Below are positions 46,843 to 56,364 of a DNA stretch of 64,000 nt, in pieces. Numbering within the stretch: the stretch's first letter is position 1; each line of letters opens with the position of its first letter. Position numbers and translations under genes: made by a program. Source of the stretch: Nocardiopsis sp. CNT312 (lineage in GTDB: Bacteria; Actinomycetota; Actinomycetes; Streptosporangiales; Streptosporangiaceae); NCBI RefSeq assembly GCF_000515115.1, contig NZ_AZXF01000010.1:62001-126000 (forward strand), written 5' to 3'. The notes under the pieces are model-generated. The model ran no database searches, was not told the DNA's origin, and was given only the letters and a program-made list of their open reading frames with translations.

Positions 46843-47777
46843 CAGAGCAGCAGGCTGAGCACCACCCACGCCACGGGGCTGGCGATGAGCAGGGAGTCGA
46901 GCCGGTCCATCAGACCGCCGTGGCCCGGCATGAAACTGCCCATGTCCTTCACCCCGAGATCGCGCTTGAACAGCGATTCGATCAGGTCGCCGACCGTGGC
47001 GGCGAAGACGACCGCCAGTCCCAGCACCGCGCCGACCCACCACGGACCGTCCAGCATCAAGACGACGCACAGGGCACCGGCGACGGCGCAGGCGACGACG
47101 GACCCGCCGAAGCCCTCCCAGGTCTTGTTCGGGCTGATCACAGGGGCCATCCTGTGTCGGCCGAGCAGGATCCCGGCGAAGTAGCCGCCGATGTCGCTAG
47201 AGATCGTCACCACGATGAACGCGATGAGGCGGAACTGGCCGTCCTCGGGATGGGCGATGAGCAACTGCCAGATACCGAACAGGAACGGCAGGTAGACCAG
47301 GATGAACAGGTTGGCGGACACATCGGCCACGAAACCGTCCTGGCCGCCGCGCAGCCGCCACACCAGGCAGGCGACGGCGGTCAGCGCGGTCGCGCCCACC
47401 AGCCACTCGGCGCCGCCGAAGTGGGCTGCCGGCTGCATGAGCGCACCGCCCACCGCCAGCGGCACCAGGGCCGGTTTCACACCCTTGCCGACGAACGCCC
47501 GGTTGACCTCCCGCAGCCCGATCAGCACCCCGGCCACGGTGATGATCGTGAAGAGCTGCGGCCAGGGGAAGATCGTGAGCAGCACGAGCGCGCCCAGGAC
47601 ACACCCGCTGATGATGGCCACCGGGAGGTTGCGGCCGGTCTTGACCGGATCGCCCCCCGGCTTGTGCAGCACGAAGCGCTGTCCCTCGGCCCTGTCGGAG
47701 TCGGGGCGCGACTCCGCGTCGGGTCTGTGCTCGTGCGAGGGGTCGCGCCCCTCGGAGCCCGTGGAAGGAGATGTCAC
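46842..47777 (-). CDS. cdsA: Phosphatidate cytidylyltransferase CdsA
   Basis: This 311-residue membrane enzyme makes CDP-diacylglycerol from phosphatidate and CTP, the precursor of anionic phospholipids. It has about eight hydrophobic segments, the signature SPNKTWEGFGG and the C-terminal motif GDLIESLFKRDLGVKD followed by PGHGGLMDRLDS. A charged cytoplasmic N-terminus of about 50 residues precedes the first helix. GTG 47777 abuts the frr stop. It closes the rpsB-tsf-pyrH-frr-cdsA block, the standard bacterial order. Confidence 0.94.
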   Translation of the reverse strand: MTSPSTGSEGRDPSHEHRPDAESRPDSDRAEGQRFVLHKPGGDPVKTGRNLPVAIISGCVLGALVLLTIFPWPQLFTIITVAGVLIGLREVNRAFVGKGVKPALVPLAVGGALMQPAAHFGGAEWLVGATALTAVACLVWRLRGGQDGFVADVSANLFILVYLPFLFGIWQLLIAHPEDGQFRLIAFIVVTISSDIGGYFAGILLGRHRMAPVISPNKTWEGFGGSVVACAVAGALCVVLMLDGPWWVGAVLGLAVVFAATVGDLIESLFKRDLGVKDMGSFMPGHGGLMDRLDSLLIASPVAWVVLSLLL

Positions 47778-48335
47778 CTAGACCTCGAGCAGTTCGGTTT
47801 CCTTGTGCTTGAGCACCTCGTCGATGGACGCGACGTACTTGTGGGAGAGGTCGTCGAGCTCGCTCTGGGCGCGGTGCGCCTCGTCCTCACCGATCTCACC
47901 CGCCTTCACGCCCTTCTCGAAGGTGTCCTTGGCACGGCGGCGGACGTTGCGGATGGAGACCTTGCCGTCCTCGGCCTTGGTCCGCACGACCTTGACGTAC
48001 TCCTTGCGGCGCTCCTCGGACAGGTCCGGGAACACCACGCGGATGACCTGGCCGTCGTCGGAGGGGTTCACGCCCAGGTCGCTGTTGCGGATGGCGTTGA
48101 TGATCTCGGTCCGCGCGTTGACGTCGAACGGCGAGATGACCACCATCCGCGGTTCGGGGACCGAGAAGGAGGCGAGCTGGTTGATCGGCGTCCGGGCACC
48201 GTAGTAGTCCACGGTGATCTTGTTGAAGGTCGCGGGGGTCGGGCGTCCGGTACGGATCGTCGCGAACTCCTCCTTGGTGACCGCCACGGCCTTCTCCATC
48301 TTCTCCTCGGCTTCGAGGAGGGTCTCTTCGATCAT
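47778..48335 (-). CDS. frr: Ribosome recycling factor
   Basis: This 185-residue protein splits post-termination ribosomes together with EF-G. The length and the conserved stretches IRTGRPTPATF, YYGARTPINQLA and the Arg-rich PDLSEERRKEYVK are typical of RRF. It begins 53 bases after pyrH in the same transcription unit. Confidence 0.96.
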   Translation of the reverse strand: MIEETLLEAEEKMEKAVAVTKEEFATIRTGRPTPATFNKITVDYYGARTPINQLASFSVPEPRMVVISPFDVNARTEIINAIRNSDLGVNPSDDGQVIRVVFPDLSEERRKEYVKVVRTKAEDGKVSIRNVRRRAKDTFEKGVKAGEIGEDEAHRAQSELDDLSHKYVASIDEVLKHKETELLEV

Positions 48336-48388
48336 GTCAGCGCTCCCGGATTCGACTCTGGTGTTCGTGGCTTGCCGACCGTGCCGCC

Positions 48389-49132
48389 TCAGGCGGAGGC
48401 CGGTCCGACGATGGTGCCGATCTTCTCACCGCGGACCGCGCGCAGGATGTTGCCCTGGCTCATCAGGTCGAAGACGACGATGGGCAGCCCGTTGTCCATG
48501 CACAGGCTGACCGCGGTGGCGTCCATGACCTTGAGTCCGCGGGTGAGGACCTCGTTGTAGTTGAGCTTGTCGAACTTGACCGCGTCCGGGTTGCGCCGGG
48601 GGTCGGAGTCGTAGACCCCGTCGACCTGGGTGCCCTTGAGGACCGCCTGCGCCCCGATCTCCAGCGCTCTCTGGGCGGCCGTGGTGTCGGTGGAGAAGAA
48701 GGGGGCGCCCAGGCCGGCACCGAAGATGACCACGCGGCCCTTCTCCAGGTGGCGGACGGCCCGTCGCGGGATGTAGGCCTCGGCGACCTGGCTCATGTGG
48801 ATCGCGGTCTGCACGCGGGTCTCCACCCCCAGACGCTCCAGGAAGTCCTGGAGGGCGAGGCAGTTGATGACGGTGCCGAGCATGCCCATGTAGTCGGCAC
48901 GGCCGCGCTCGATCCCGCCCTCGGTGAGCTGGGCACCGCGGAACATATTGCCGCCGCCGACGACCACGGAGACCTCGATGCCCTCGGAGACGGCCTCGGC
49001 GATGGACTCCGCGACGTACTGGACGATCTCGGGGTCGATGCCCAGACCACCTCCGCCGGCGAAGGCCTCACCGGAGAGTTTGAGCATCACGCGTTTCCAA
49101 CCGGAATCGTGCATTGCGGGTTCGGTGCTCAT
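48389..49132 (-). CDS. pyrH: UMP kinase PyrH
   Basis: This 247-residue UMP kinase converts UMP to UDP. The amino-acid-kinase fold is seen in [29 protein letters not shown] and the C-terminal [11 protein letters not shown]. The ATG at 49132 (MSTEP) is chosen with GGAG 9 bases upstream. A longer frame to 49258 runs through the tsf terminator spacer and is rejected. The enzyme is normally activated by GTP and inhibited by UTP. Confidence 0.95.
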   Translation of the reverse strand: MSTEPAMHDSGWKRVMLKLSGEAFAGGGGLGIDPEIVQYVAESIAEAVSEGIEVSVVVGGGNMFRGAQLTEGGIERGRADYMGMLGTVINCLALQDFLERLGVETRVQTAIHMSQVAEAYIPRRAVRHLEKGRVVIFGAGLGAPFFSTDTTAAQRALEIGAQAVLKGTQVDGVYDSDPRRNPDAVKFDKLNYNEVLTRGLKVMDATAVSLCMDNGLPIVVFDLMSQGNILRAVRGEKIGTIVGPASA

Positions 49133-49261
49133 GGTTTCGTTCTCCGACACGGCCCCTTGGCCTCCCTTGGTGTCCCCGAGTGGCCCCAGGGTCCCCCGAT
49201 TGTTCCTGCCGGGTGGGGAGCGGGCGCTCACACCCCGCTCGAACCCGCCCATATCCACCGA

Positions 49262-49292
49262 AGGTGCCGGGGGATCACGCTCCCCGGCACCT
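49262..49292 (-). terminator. Terminator after tsf
   Basis: AGGTGCCGGGG (49262-49272) and CCCCGGCACCT (49282-49292) form a perfect 11-base stem, 17 bases past the tsf stop. Read-through would continue into pyrH. Confidence 0.75.
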
Positions 49293-49308
49293 CCATCATG
49301 TCAAAGTC

Positions 49309-50145
49309 CTAGGCCTGGCCCACCTTGAAGCGGACGAAGCGTTTGACGCTCACCCCGGCCTCGTCGAGGACCTTCTGCACGGTCTTCTTGTTGTCCTTGA
49401 CGAACGGCTGACCGACCAGCGTCACGTCCTTGAAGAAGCCGTTGAGGCGGCCCTCCACGATCTTGGGAATCGCCTGCTCGGGCTTGCCCTCCTCGCGGGT
49501 GGTCTGCTCCGCGATGGCGCGCTCCTTCTCCACCACGTCGGCGGGGACGTCGTCCTTGCCGACGTACTGCGGGGCCAGTGCGGCGATCTGCTGGGCGACG
49601 TCCTTGCCCACCTCGGCGTCGGCCTTGTCCAGCTCGACCAGGACGCCCATGCTCGGGGGCAGGTCGGGGTCGGACTTGTGGAGGTAGCTGGCGACGTAGG
49701 CGCCCTCGAACTTGGCGAGGCGGCGGAGCTGGAGCTTCTCGCCGATGACCGCGCCCTTCTCCTCGATGAAGGTCTGCAGGGTCTTGCCCGGCTCGATCTC
49801 GGCGGCAGCGACAGCGGCGAGGTCGTCGCTCTCCTGGTTCTCGGCGAAGTCCGCGACCTGGCCGGCCAGCTCGATGAACTGGTCGTTCTTGGCGACGAAG
49901 TCGGTCTCGCAGTTGAGCTCGATGAGCGTGGCCTTGCCGTCGCCGGCCTGCTTGAGGACGACCATGCCCTGGGCAGCGGTGCGCTCGCCGCGCTCGGCCT
50001 GCTTCTTGGCGCCCTTGATACGCAGGGCCTCGACGGCCTTCTCGAAGTCGCCGTCGGCCTCGGTGAGGGCCTTCTTGCAGGCCATCATGCCGGAGCCGGT
50101 CATGTCGCGCAGCTTCTTGACGTCCGCGGCGGTGAAGTTCGCCAT
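49309..50145 (-). CDS. tsf: Elongation factor Ts
   Basis: This 278-residue nucleotide exchange factor recycles EF-Tu. It has the N-terminal UBA-like domain with the motif [18 protein letters not shown] and the core motif [11 protein letters not shown]. Length and C-terminus ([12 protein letters not shown]) are normal for actinobacteria. It is downstream of rpsB with a 110-base spacer that carries a hairpin. Confidence 0.97.
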   Translation of the reverse strand: MANFTAADVKKLRDMTGSGMMACKKALTEADGDFEKAVEALRIKGAKKQAERGERTAAQGMVVLKQAGDGKATLIELNCETDFVAKNDQFIELAGQVADFAENQESDDLAAVAAAEIEPGKTLQTFIEEKGAVIGEKLQLRRLAKFEGAYVASYLHKSDPDLPPSMGVLVELDKADAEVGKDVAQQIAALAPQYVGKDDVPADVVEKERAIAEQTTREEGKPEQAIPKIVEGRLNGFFKDVTLVGQPFVKDNKKTVQKVLDEAGVSVKRFVRFKVGQA

Positions 50146-50205
50146 GACTGTTCTCGCCAGTTCCCTTGAGTGGAGTGTCGTGGAATCGCGGGGCTGCCCG
50201 CGTGA

Positions 50206-50234
50206 GCCGCCCCACCGGCAGGCGATGGGGCGGC
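50206..50234 (-). terminator. Attenuator-like hairpin between rpsB and tsf
   Basis: GCCGCCCCA (50206-50214) and TGGGGCGGC (50226-50234) form a perfect 9-base stem with an 11-base loop. It may reduce tsf transcription relative to rpsB or protect the rpsB mRNA end. Confidence 0.55.
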
Positions 50235-50255
50235 GGGATGTGACGGCCCTGGGCC

Positions 50256-51191
50256 CTACTCGGCGGGCTTCTCGGCCGGAGCCTCAGCCGGAGCCTCGGC
50301 GGGGGCCTCAGCGGGGGCCTCAGCGGCGGCTTCGGCCGGAGCCTCGGCAGCGGCCTCGGCCGGAGCCTCAGCGGGCTTGTCCTCAGCCGGAGCCTCAGCG
50401 GCGGCCTCGCCCTTGCCTTCGAGCAGCTCGCGCTCCCACTCGGCGAGGGGCTCCTCAGCGGGCTTGTCCCCACCGGCCGCCTCGGCTCCGGAGGCACCGG
50501 AGCGGACCAGCAGACCGTCGGCCACGGCGTCGGCGACGACGCGGGTGAGCAGGCTGACACTGCGGATCGCGTCGTCGTTGCCCGGGATGGGGTAGTCGAC
50601 CTCGTCGGGGTCGCAGTTGGTGTCCAGGATCGCGACGACCGGGATGTTCAGCTTCCGGGCCTCGCTGATCGCGATGTGCTCCTTCTTGGTGTCCACGATC
50701 CACACCGCGCTGGGCACGCGGGACATGTCGCGGATACCGCCGAGGGTGCGCTCGAGCTTCTCCTTCTCACGGCGGAGGTTGAGGAGCTCCTTCTTGGTGA
50801 GCGTGGAGCCGGCCACGTCGTCGAAGTCGATCTCCTCCAGCTCCTTGAGGCGCTGGAGCCGCTTGTGGACGGTGGAGAAGTTGGTGAGCATGCCGCCCAG
50901 CCAGCGCTGGTTGACGAAGGGCATGCCGACCCGGCGGGCCTGCTCGTCGATGGCCTCCTGCGCCTGCTTCTTGGTGCCGACGAACAGGATGGTGCCGCCG
51001 TGGGCGACGGTCTGCTTGACGAACTCGTAGGCCCGGTCGATGTAGGCCAGCGACTTCTGGAGGTCGATGATGTAGATGCCGTTGCGCTCGGTGAAGATGA
51101 AGCGCTTCATCTTGGGGTTCCAGCGACGGGTCTGGTGCCCGAAGTGGACGCCGCTCTCCAGGAGCTGGCGGATGGTCACGACTGTGGCCAT
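50256..51191 (-). CDS. rpsB: 30S ribosomal protein S2
   Basis: This 311-residue protein has a normal S2 core of about 235 residues ([43 protein letters not shown]). A tail of about 75 residues follows, built of repeated Ala-Pro-Ala-Glu units. Long acidic tails on S2 are known in actinobacteria. ATG 51191 has GAGGA upstream. The frame is open to 51479, but that upstream part is leader sequence. Confidence 0.97.
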   Translation of the reverse strand: MATVVTIRQLLESGVHFGHQTRRWNPKMKRFIFTERNGIYIIDLQKSLAYIDRAYEFVKQTVAHGGTILFVGTKKQAQEAIDEQARRVGMPFVNQRWLGGMLTNFSTVHKRLQRLKELEEIDFDDVAGSTLTKKELLNLRREKEKLERTLGGIRDMSRVPSAVWIVDTKKEHIAISEARKLNIPVVAILDTNCDPDEVDYPIPGNDDAIRSVSLLTRVVADAVADGLLVRSGASGAEAAGGDKPAEEPLAEWERELLEGKGEAAAEAPAEDKPAEAPAEAAAEAPAEAAAEAPAEAPAEAPAEAPAEKPAE

Positions 51192-51211
51192 GACTCGGTC
51201 CTCCTTGAGGG

Positions 51212-51231
51212 GGCGGAGGGCTTCCTCCGCC
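51212..51231 (-). promoter_or_regulatory. Hairpin in the rpsB leader
   Basis: GGCGGAGG (51212-51219) and CCTCCGCC (51224-51231) form a perfect 8-base stem with a 4-base loop, 20 bases upstream of the rpsB start. S2 leaders can bind S2 for feedback control. Confidence 0.45.
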
Positions 51232-51357
51232 ATCGGTTGTGCCTGACGCCCCGGCCGTACCGCCGCCCCGCCGAAACGGTGCGGACCGTGGGTGCGGCCC
51301 CTCCCGGAGGAGGCGCGTGGACGTGCGAATTGTGGTCGGCCCAGCGGGCCACGGATG

Positions 51358-51401
51358 ATTCTATCGCCCGTCGGGGATACACGGGACCTGCACTCTGTCA
51401 A
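51358..51401 (-). promoter_or_regulatory. rpsB promoter region
   Basis: On the minus strand a perfect -35 hexamer TTGACA (51401-51396) is followed after 16 bases by TATCCC (51379-51374) and further on by the good -10 TAGAAT (51363-51358). Which -10 is used is unclear; two promoters are possible. The leader would be about 165-180 bases. Confidence 0.45.
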
Positions 51402-51469
51402 GAGGAAGGGTTGTCCACAGGCTGGCGCGGCCTCTGGCGCGCCGCCTCCCGAGGTCCGACCCTTGACCC

Positions 51470-52099
51470 ATGAGCCCACCCTCTCTCCGGTACCTGCCCC
51501 GTCTGCTCGCCGTCCTCTCGATTCCGCTGCTCTCCCTCGCCCCCGACCGAACCGCCGCGGAGGGCGTCTGGGAGTGGCCGGTGGAACCGCCCACCCCTGT
51601 GCTGCGCCCCTTCGACCCCCCCGAGGAGCGGTGGCTGCCCGGCCACCGGGGCGTCGACCTGGCCGCCGAACCCGGTGCGCCGGTGCACGCGCCCGGCCCC
51701 GGACACGTGCACTACGTCGGCGAGGTCGCGGGAACCCCGCTGGTGAGCATCGCGCACGGCCCCCTGCGCACCACCTACCTGCCGGTGGAGTCCCCCCTCG
51801 TACGGGGCGACCCGGTGCGTGCGGGCGAGGTGATCGGCACCGTCGCAGCGGAGCCGGCGCACTGCCCCGGCCGCCCCTGCCTGCACTGGGGCCTGCTGCG
51901 CGGCAAGACCTACCTGGACCCCCTGGGCCTCCTCGGCCTCGGAGAGGTCCGCCTCCTCCCCCTCACCCGGCGGGGAGAGGAGTTCCCACACGGGGGGGGT
52001 GACCCCCCTCCGACGGCGGGACCGGCCCCCGGGCCCCTCCCCCTCGAACCGGCGGGGGACCACCAGGGTGATCAGGCGCGGGGGTGGGCGCGGCGGTAG
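51470..52099 (+). CDS. Secreted M23-family peptidase-like protein
   Basis: This 209-residue protein has a signal peptide (about 1-28, [20 protein letters not shown]) and a LytM-type beta-barrel domain (about 40-150). The zinc-site residues are seen in GHRGVDLA (HxxxD) and LHWG (HxH-like, second His replaced by Trp-Gly context). M23 enzymes cut peptidoglycan crossbridges; some members are inactive regulators. A Pro/Gly-rich tail of about 45 residues follows. Its 3' end overlaps the end of xerC by 28 bases on the opposite strand. An M23 gene beside rpsB is a common actinobacterial arrangement. Confidence 0.82.
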   Translation: MSPPSLRYLPRLLAVLSIPLLSLAPDRTAAEGVWEWPVEPPTPVLRPFDPPEERWLPGHRGVDLAAEPGAPVHAPGPGHVHYVGEVAGTPLVSIAHGPLRTTYLPVESPLVRGDPVRAGEVIGTVAAEPAHCPGRPCLHWGLLRGKTYLDPLGLLGLGEVRLLPLTRRGEEFPHGGGDPPPTAGPAPGPLPLEPAGDHQGDQARGWARR

Positions 52100-52950
52100 G
52101 TGTCGCGCAGCCGCTCCACCGACACGTGGGTGTACACCTGGGTGCTGCGCGGGCTTGCGTGGCCCAGGAACTCCTGGACGCTGCGCAGGTCCGCTCCCCC
52201 GTTGAGCAGGTGTGTGGCGGCGCTGTGCCGCAGGCTGTGCGGGCCCCCGTCCGTTCCGGCGGCGTGCAGGTGGGCGTGGACGTCCTCGCGGGCCTGGCGC
52301 ACACCCAGCCGCCGGCCCCGGGTACCCAGGAACACCGCCGATCCGCTGGAGGGCACGGCCCACTCGGGACGCCCCCCGGTGAGCCAGGCGTCCAGCGCCT
52401 CCAGCGCGGGCACCCCGACGGGTACCGTGCGCTCCTTGGCGCCCTTGCCCAGGACGCGCACCGTGGCACGCTCCCGGTCCACGTCGTCGAGATCGAGGGC
52501 GCACAGCTCGGCCACCCGCACACCGGTGGCGTAGAGGACCTCCACCACGGCGTGGCGGCGCAGTTCCAGCGGGGAACCCGCGTGGGGCCGGGACAGCGCC
52601 TCAGCGGCCTGGTGCTCCTCCAGCACCGTGGGCAGCGACCGCCGCTGTCGTGGGGAGGCCAGGCGCGGGCCGGGGTCCGACGCAAGGACGCCCTCCCGGT
52701 ACAGGTAGCGGGTGAGTGCCCGGACGGCGGCCACCCGGCGCGCGACCGTGGACCGGCTCGCGCCCGCGTCGCGGGCACGGGACAGCCACGCGCGCACCAG
52801 GGGCACGTCCAGTTCCTCGATCGGGCGGCCGTGCTCCTCCAGGTGGGCCAGGAGGGAGCGCAGGTCGGCCAGGTAACCGCGCACGGTGTGCGGCGACCGC
52901 CCCAGTTCGCCCGTCAGGTGGGCGGCGAAGTCCTCCAGCACCGCGCTCAC
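52072..52950 (-). CDS. xerC: Tyrosine recombinase XerC
   Basis: This 292-residue site-specific recombinase resolves chromosome dimers at dif with XerD. All six catalytic residues are visible: R145, K172, H238, R241, H264 and the nucleophile Y273. Length fits XerC/D and not phage integrases. GTG 52950 overlaps the ridA stop by 4 bases, so both genes are coupled. No attachment sites or other phage genes lie nearby. Confidence 0.9.
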   Translation of the reverse strand: MSAVLEDFAAHLTGELGRSPHTVRGYLADLRSLLAHLEEHGRPIEELDVPLVRAWLSRARDAGASRSTVARRVAAVRALTRYLYREGVLASDPGPRLASPRQRRSLPTVLEEHQAAEALSRPHAGSPLELRRHAVVEVLYATGVRVAELCALDLDDVDRERATVRVLGKGAKERTVPVGVPALEALDAWLTGGRPEWAVPSSGSAVFLGTRGRRLGVRQAREDVHAHLHAAGTDGGPHSLRHSAATHLLNGGADLRSVQEFLGHASPRSTQVYTHVSVERLRDTYRRAHPRA

Positions 52951-53300
52951 CTCCGGGGCAGGCAGGCGACGGCGTCGATCTCCACCAGGAACCGCGGGTT
53001 GAGCAGTCCGTTCACCTCCACGAGGGTGCCCGCCGGACGCAGGTCGCCCGGCAGACAGGAGACGAGGGCGGGACGGAACTCGTCGAGGTCGGTGATGTGG
53101 CGCAGGTAGTAGGTGAGCTTGACCAGGTGGGTGAGGTCGGCGCCGTGCCGGGCCAGCACCGCTTCCATGTTGCGGAAGATCTGCCGGGTCTGGCCGGTGA
53201 CGGTCCCGGCGACGCTCCCGTCGGGCGCCTGGGGCAGTTGACCGGAGACGAAGAGGAGGGGGCCGTCGGCCAGCAGAGCGTCACTGTAGGTGGCAGCCAT
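52947..53300 (-). CDS. RidA/YjgF-family protein
   Basis: This 117-residue RidA-fold protein probably hydrolyses reactive enamine/imine intermediates. The Arg that defines active RidA (near the C-terminal third) appears in GDLRPAGTLVEV, and the Glu in the NPRFLVEIDAVA segment is conserved. Its usual N-terminal PYSxAV motif reads ATYSDALLADG. The start codon is ATG at 53300. Its coupling to xerC has no obvious functional logic. Confidence 0.85.
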   Translation of the reverse strand: MAATYSDALLADGPLLFVSGQLPQAPDGSVAGTVTGQTRQIFRNMEAVLARHGADLTHLVKLTYYLRHITDLDEFRPALVSCLPGDLRPAGTLVEVNGLLNPRFLVEIDAVACLPRR

Positions 53301-53433
53301 GGCGTGAACCTACCCAGACGGACGAGACGGAACCGGTCCCGGGCGTGCCGAGGCGCTCCTCACCCGCCCGAGCCACCTGTCGGCCCCGGGCGCGCCCTGC
53401 CTCGCAGACCGACCGGGCGGCGGCACCCCACCC

Positions 53434-54600
53434 TCATCGCGGAACCCGCCAGCCGGCCGTGCAGCGCTCCACACGGCCGGCCGCGGCCAGCAGGCCCAGG
53501 GAGCGCATGGCCTGCTCCAGGGTGGTACCGCCGCGGGTGGCGATCGTCGCGGCACCGGCTCCGGACCGGGGCACGGCCTCCAGCACACGCGCCGTCTCCG
53601 GGTCGAGGTCGGCCGCCACCCGCAGCGGCCCCGGCCCGTGGTCCGGCAACGGCTCACCGAGCGGCGCCACGTGGGCCATCACGTCCTCGGCGCAGGTGAC
53701 GCACGCCGCCTGCCGGTCCCGGAGGAGCACGTGGCAGCCCACCGAGACCGCGGAGGTGACCGGGCCCGGTACCGCCATCAGGGCCCGGTGCATCTCCAGG
53801 GCGTGCGAGGCGGTGTTGAGTGCCCCGCTGCGCCAACCGGCCTCCACGACCACCGTGCCCGGGGTGAGCGCGGCGATGAGCCGGTTGCGCACCAGGAAGT
53901 CCGGGGCGCGAGGTGTGGTGCCCACCGGGTGCTCGCTCACCAGCACCCCGTTCCTGGCAATGTCGGTGAACAGCGCGGCGTGCCCACGCGGGTAATCCAC
54001 GTCCAGTCCGCAGGCCAGCACGGCCACGGTGCCCCCGACCGCCAGCGCGGCCCGGTGGGCTGCACCGTCGATCCCGTAGGCACCGCCGGAGACGGTCACC
54101 ACCGAGCGTTCCGCCAGGTCGTAGGAGAGTTCGGAGGCGACGTGCCGGCCGTAGGCCGTGGCCGCCCGCGCACCCACCACGGCCACCGAGCGCAGGCAGA
54201 GGTTGCGCAGGTCGCCGCGGCCGCGCACCCACAGGCCGTGCGGACGGCTCCCCCCGTCCAGATCCAGGGCCAGGAGCCGCCCCGGCCACTCCGGGTCACC
54301 GGGGGCGACGAAGCGCGTCCCCGCCTCCGCCGACGCTTCGAGCAACGCGTCGGCGTCCACCCGCGCGGCCCGGACTCCCCACTGCCGCCAGCGCCGCGCC
54401 AGGCGCCCCTCCTCCGCTGGTGAGGGCTCCGGCCCCCCGGTGCCCGGCGGCGGAGCGCCGTCGGACAGCCGCCGCCACACCCGCTGCGCGCCGTGCTCGG
54501 CGAGCAGCGCCGCCACCCACGGATCCCCCGGCGGCACCGCCGCCGTGAGACAGGCCCGTGCCCGCGCCTCGGCCTCCTCCTCCACACTCCGTTCCGACAC
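53434..54600 (-). CDS. dprA: DNA-processing protein DprA
   Basis: This 388-residue protein contains the Rossmann-fold Smf/DprA domain at about 150-340 (VVGARAATAYG, SGGAYGIDGAAH, LACGLDVDYPRGH, VRNRLIAALT) and a C-terminal winged helix. DprA loads RecA on single-stranded DNA in transformation and recombination. GTG 54600 has GGGAGG 8 bases upstream. It sits in the comM-dprA order typical of actinobacteria, even though most of these are not known to be naturally competent. Confidence 0.9.
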   Translation of the reverse strand: MSERSVEEEAEARARACLTAAVPPGDPWVAALLAEHGAQRVWRRLSDGAPPPGTGGPEPSPAEEGRLARRWRQWGVRAARVDADALLEASAEAGTRFVAPGDPEWPGRLLALDLDGGSRPHGLWVRGRGDLRNLCLRSVAVVGARAATAYGRHVASELSYDLAERSVVTVSGGAYGIDGAAHRAALAVGGTVAVLACGLDVDYPRGHAALFTDIARNGVLVSEHPVGTTPRAPDFLVRNRLIAALTPGTVVVEAGWRSGALNTASHALEMHRALMAVPGPVTSAVSVGCHVLLRDRQAACVTCAEDVMAHVAPLGEPLPDHGPGPLRVAADLDPETARVLEAVPRSGAGAATIATRGGTTLEQAMRSLGLLAAAGRVERCTAGWRVPR

Positions 54601-54831
54601 CGCCGGCCCTCCCTTCGTCCGCGCGGTGTACGGGCACCGCGCCTCCCCCGTCCCGCCCGACTCGCACCGTGGCCGCACCGCCTCGTGCTCTCCCGGAGCG
54701 CCCCCGCACCAACGCGGATGCTGGCCGACGCCAAGCCGTCTGCGGCCACCTGCCGAGGCGCCGAGTCCCCCGCAGCGATCCCGCTGTGCCGTCCCGTGCC
54801 GCGGCCGCACCCGACCGGCCTCGAACCGTGC

Positions 54832-56364
54832 TCACCACGCCCGCCCCGACCACAGGGCGAAGGCGTAGGCGGTCTCCTCCTCACCCGGCCGGTCGCGGTC
54901 CCACAGGTCGGCCAGTGTCCAGGCGACCCGCAGGGCCCGGTCCACACCGCGGGCGCTGATCTGCCCCCGGTCCATCGCCGTCCCGAGGACCCGCAGCGCC
55001 TCGGGTTCCACAGGGAACTCGCGCCGTAGGCGCGCCCCCGGAATCTGGGCATTGGTCCGCCACGGTGTGTCCACCAACCGGTCGGCGGCCCGCGCCCGGG
55101 CCTTCTCCACCCGGGCGGCGACGGTCGCCGAGGACTCCGCGAAGGCCCGGTCTGCCAGGAGTTCGGCGCGCGCCACCGGCTGGAGTTCCACCTTGAGGTC
55201 CACGCGGTCCAGCAGCGGCCCGGAGAGCCGGGCGAGGTAGCGGCGACGGTCGCCGGGCGGGCAGACGCACAGGCTGTCGGGTTTGGCGCAGGGGCAGGGG
55301 TTGGCGGCCATCACCAACTGGAAGCGTGCCGGGAAGACCACCGTGGCCGCGGAGCGGGCCAGGGCGATCTCGCCCCGTTCCAGGGGTTCGCGCAACGAGT
55401 CCAGGACCCCCCTCCCGAACTGGGGCGCCTCGTCCACGAAGAGGACCCCGTTGTGGGCCTTGGACGCCCATCCGGGCACGGGGTATCCGGGGCCGCCTCC
55501 GATGATCGAGGCCCGGCTGGAGGAGTGGTGCGGGGCGGCGAACGGGGGCGTGCTGATCAGCGGCTCCCCCGGCCGCAATGTTCCCGCCACGGAGTGGATC
55601 GCGGTGGACTCCAGCGACTCGGCCTGGGTCAGCCGGGGCAGGACCGTGGGGAGCCGTTCGGCGAGCAGGCTCTTCCCGGTCCCGGGGGAGCCCAGCATGA
55701 AGAGGTTGTGTCCCCCGGCTGCGGCGATCTCCACCGCCCTGCGTGCGACCGGCTGGCCGAGGACGTCCGCCAGGTCCACGCCCGGATCCCTCCGGTCGCC
55801 CCTGTCCGGCCGCCGCGGGGCGGACCACTGCTCGGGCTCCTCGGGCAAGTCGCCGCCGCGCAGCCAGTGGCACACGTCGGCCAGGTGGCCGGTGGCGAGT
55901 ACCTCCACGCCGGGGATCAGGCGGGCCTCCGCTGCGTTGCCGTGGGCGACCACGAAGCGGTCGTAGCCGAGTTCGGCGGCGGCGATCACGGCGGGAAGGG
56001 TGCCCTGGACCGGTCGGGTCCGCCCGTCCAGCCCCAGCTCCCCGATGAGGACCGTGCGGGCCAGGCGGGCCACCGGCACCTCACCGGAGGCGGCGAGGAC
56101 GGCCCCGGCGATAGCGAGGTCGAAGAGGCTGCCGGACTTGGGCAGGGCGGCCGGGGAGAGGCTGACGGTGACCTGGCCGCCGGGCCAGCGCTCACCGCTG
56201 TTGGCCACTGCGGCGCGGATACGGTCCCGGGCCTCCCGCAGGGCGGCGTCGGGCAGCCCCACCAGGGTCACGCCCGGGTTGCCGCCGCCCAGGTGCACCT
56301 CCACCTCGACGACGTGTCCCTGGACCCCCACGAGGGCGACGCAGTGGGTGCGCGCGTGCGACAT
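54832..56364 (-). CDS. comM: Mg-chelatase-like AAA+ ATPase ComM/YifB
   Basis: This 510-residue protein has an N-terminal Lon-like protease-fold domain, a central AAA+ domain and a C-terminal Mg-chelatase domain. Walker A is GSPGTGKS, Walker B GVLFVDEA (the usual LDE becomes VDE), and the Cys cluster ANPCPC and CVCPPGD is present. ComM homologues promote branch migration during natural transformation. ATG 56364 overlaps the yraN stop by 1 base (TGATG), so the genes are coupled. Confidence 0.92.
   Translation of the reverse strand: MSHARTHCVALVGVQGHVVEVEVHLGGGNPGVTLVGLPDAALREARDRIRAAVANSGERWPGGQVTVSLSPAALPKSGSLFDLAIAGAVLAASGEVPVARLARTVLIGELGLDGRTRPVQGTLPAVIAAAELGYDRFVVAHGNAAEARLIPGVEVLATGHLADVCHWLRGGDLPEEPEQWSAPRRPDRGDRRDPGVDLADVLGQPVARRAVEIAAAGGHNLFMLGSPGTGKSLLAERLPTVLPRLTQAESLESTAIHSVAGTLRPGEPLISTPPFAAPHHSSSRASIIGGGPGYPVPGWASKAHNGVLFVDEAPQFGRGVLDSLREPLERGEIALARSAATVVFPARFQLVMAANPCPCAKPDSLCVCPPGDRRRYLARLSGPLLDRVDLKVELQPVARAELLADRAFAESSATVAARVEKARARAADRLVDTPWRTNAQIPGARLRREFPVEPEALRVLGTAMDRGQISARGVDRALRVAWTLADLWDRDRPGEEETAYAFALWSGRAW

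Noticed and set aside
52072-52950. Phage integrase or mobile element
   Set aside because: The recombinase matches XerC in length and catalytic layout, and there are no attachment-like repeats or phage genes beside it.
53301-53433. Small gene between ridA and dprA
   Set aside because: The 133 bases have no start with a ribosome-binding site and look like a promoter region.
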